Program-made: the position numbers and the translations under genes
Notes under the pieces: generated by a model
Databases searched by the model: none
What the model was told of the DNA's origin: nothing
The model's input: the letters and a program-made list of their open reading frames with translations, nothing else
Part shown: one piece after another, positions 24,010 to 25,103 of the stretch
Layout of the letters: each line of letters begins with the position of its first letter
Numbering within the stretch: the stretch's first letter is position 1
Origin: Treponema sp.
GTDB taxonomy: Bacteria > Spirochaetota > Spirochaetia > Treponematales > Breznakiellaceae
DNA length: 25,103 bases
Assembly: GCA_031259035.1 (NCBI GenBank)
Contig: JAIRLZ010000083.1
Span: 1 to 25,103 of the forward strand
Direction: 5' to 3'

Positions 24010-24210
24010 ATGAACAAACGCGCCGTCTGTTACTATTGCAAGGCAGAACTCGACAAAACCGCAGCCGCTTTGAATAAAAAACTGCTCGGAAGAAAGATTA
24101 CCCGTTTCTTCTGCCTAAACTGTCTTGCCGGCTATCTTGAGGTTACCATCGATGAACTGCTTGCTTTAGCCGAGGAATTTAAAAAGCAAGGCTGCACATT
24201 ATTTATGTAG
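24010..24210 (+). CDS. Small Cys4 (zinc-ribbon-like) protein ending the BREX operon
   Basis: 66 aa starting at ATG three bases after the brxL stop, with GGGAAGAG as ribosome site inside the brxL end. C7-x2-C10 and C35-x2-C38 form two knuckles that can hold one zinc ion; the middle is basic (KKLLGRKITR) and the end is a helix (ELLALAEEFKKQ). It is too short to name a family. Its tight spacing and the operon position suggest it belongs to the defence system, possibly as a DNA-binding adaptor or a regulator; this is inference. It is followed by an unusual orphan ribosome site (24209-24214). Confidence 0.75.
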   Translation: MNKRAVCYYCKAELDKTAAALNKKLLGRKITRFFCLNCLAGYLEVTIDELLALAEEFKKQGCTLFM

Positions 24211-24240
24211 GAGGATACTATGAGGCAAGCCTCCATTTGA
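24209..24240 (+). other. Orphan Shine-Dalgarno and six-codon stub
   Basis: AGGAGG (24209-24214) lies five bases before ATG 24220, ideal spacing, but the frame reads only MRQASI and stops (TGA 24238-24240). The ATG is the first codon-sized triplet of the direct repeat. It looks like the start of a further operon gene whose body is missing, cut at the repeat junction. Confidence 0.5.
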
Positions 24241-24259
24241 GTTACATTTTTGATGAGGC
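24220..24259. repeat. Direct repeat, right copy, flanking the BREX island
   Basis: Matches 12208-12247 at 37 of 40 bases, same direction (differences within the GGGTCAG/GAGTTAC part). It carries the same GAGGC-AA-GCCTC palindrome and is followed after about 11 bases by TTGACA, the -35 of the glnS promoter. Only one half-unit is present here, while the left side has two. Confidence 0.85.
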
Positions 24260-24270
24260 ATCGCGCCCGC

Positions 24271-24299
24271 TTGACATTACCGTCAAAATGGATTAGCGT
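24271..24299 (+). promoter_or_regulatory. Probable glnS promoter
   Basis: TTGACA (24271-24276), 17-base spacer, TAGCGT (24294-24299; three of six). The -35 is perfect but the -10 weak. The expected start near 24306 leaves a leader of about 17 bases with AGGACGG before the ATG. Confidence 0.45.
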
Positions 24300-24322
24300 T
24301 ATCTCACTAGGACGGATATATA

Positions 24323-25103
24323 ATGGAAACCAATGGAACAACGATTGCGGGCGCTGAAACGGCTAATTTCATCAGCGAGTTTATCAAAGAAGACCTTGCG
24401 AGCGGACGGTTTAAAGAAGTCCGCACCCGTTTCCCTCCAGAGCCGAACGGCTGGCTTCATATCGGGCATTGCAAGGCGTTTTATATTGATTTTACTATGG
24501 CGGAGCAATTCGGCGGCGTATGCAATCTTCGTTTTGATGACACGAACCCGGAGAAAGAGGATGTCGCCTATGTGGAAGCCATTAAACGCGATATTGCGTG
24601 GATAGGGTACGACTGGGAAGACCGTGAATTCTACGCATCGGACTACTACGAGCATCTCTATGAGCTGGCGGTGAAAATCATCAAAAAGGGGCGCGCCTAT
24701 GTTGACGATCTTTCTGGAGAAGAAACCAGCCTTTACCGCGGGACAAACGTCGTGGATAAAAACAATATCACCGAAACGCGGCTTGGCAAAGACAGCCCGT
24801 ATCGCGGACGTTCTATTGAAGAAAATCTCGATCTTTTCGCCCGTATGCGCGCTGGAGAATTTCCTGACGGCGCGAAAACCCTGCGCGCCAAAATCGACAT
24901 GGCGCATCCGAACCTTCTTATGCGCGATCCCGTGATGTACCGCATCCGGCGCATGTATCACTACCGCGCCAAAAACGAGTGGCGCATCTATCCGATGTAC
25001 GACTTCGCGCACCCGCTGTCCGACGCGAAAGAGGGCGTCACCCATTCGCTTTGCTCCCTTGAATACGAAATTCACCGTCCGCTCTACGAGTGGTTTATTC
25101 GGG
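24323..25103 (+). CDS. glnS: Glutaminyl-tRNA synthetase, 5' part (class I)
   Basis: 260 codons are visible before the window ends. The start is ATG 24323 (METNGTTIAGAETANFI) with AGGACGG upstream. The class I HIGH motif is present as PPEPNGWLHIGHCKAF (H-I-G-H at about residues 48-51), and FDDTNPEKE, WIGYDW and RGTNVVD follow as in GlnRS and the related GluRS. The segment DFAHPLSDAKEGVTHSLCSLEYEIHRPLYEW is characteristic of GlnRS rather than GluRS. It charges tRNA-Gln directly with glutamine. The KMSKS-type loop and the anticodon-binding domain lie beyond the edge. The gene is a housekeeping neighbour, so the island's right boundary is just upstream of it. Confidence 0.95.
   Translation, partial: METNGTTIAGAETANFISEFIKEDLASGRFKEVRTRFPPEPNGWLHIGHCKAFYIDFTMAEQFGGVCNLRFDDTNPEKEDVAYVEAIKRDIAWIGYDWEDREFYASDYYEHLYELAVKIIKKGRAYVDDLSGEETSLYRGTNVVDKNNITETRLGKDSPYRGRSIEENLDLFARMRAGEFPDGAKTLRAKIDMAHPNLLMRDPVMYRIRRMYHYRAKNEWRIYPMYDFAHPLSDAKEGVTHSLCSLEYEIHRPLYEWFIR

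Overview
The window looks like a chromosomal segment of a spirochaete close to Treponema, probably a gut species (inference). Grounds are the PcnB-type nucleotidyltransferase with the N-terminal pattern I associate with Treponema, a small calycin-like lipoprotein next to a TonB-dependent receptor, GTG/TTG starts, and many short palindromic repeats and decayed mobile elements. No 16S or other marker is present, so the taxonomy is tentative.

Left part (1-11.2 kb), ordinary core genes. A radical SAM gene runs off the left edge on the minus strand (1-302). A strong promoter then leads into tRNA-Thr(TGT) and tRNA-Tyr(GTA), an alpha/beta hydrolase of the monoacylglycerol-lipase type, and pcnB. Next comes feoAB (ferrous iron uptake), then a cobalamin riboswitch that heads a lipoprotein and a TonB-dependent receptor (probable B12 uptake). 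leuC-leuD lie on the minus strand. The gaps between these units carry an inverted-repeat family (three copies) and the remains of an Rpn-type gene. The riboswitch is split by a 99-bp foldback insertion. Upstream of leuC is a frameshifted transposase remnant.

Right part (12.2-24.3 kb), a defence island. It contains a hypothetical gene, brxP (PAPS-reductase-like, with a ferredoxin-like cysteine cluster and a DUF4007-like end), brxC (1402-aa ATPase), pglZ (alkaline-phosphatase fold), brxL (AAA+ protein) and a 66-aa Cys4 protein, all on the plus strand and nearly gapless. The set brxP-brxC-pglZ-brxL without a PglX methylase is the arrangement described as type 4 BREX. Such systems block phage; the PAPS-reductase-like subunit suggests sulfur-based (phosphorothioate-like) DNA marking instead of methylation, which is inference here. 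The island is more A+T-rich than the flanks (hand counts: 14821-14880 has 19/60 G+C, 10501-10560 has 37/60). It is bracketed by two 40-bp direct repeats (37/40 identical), each followed by a promoter-like TTGAC. The left copy reads into the island and the right copy into glnS, the partial gene that closes the window.

Both island edges look like recombination scars. At the left, a small resident-type ORF overlaps the first island gene, which has no convincing start codon. At the right, a perfect Shine-Dalgarno and ATG for a seventh gene run straight into the repeat and stop after six codons.
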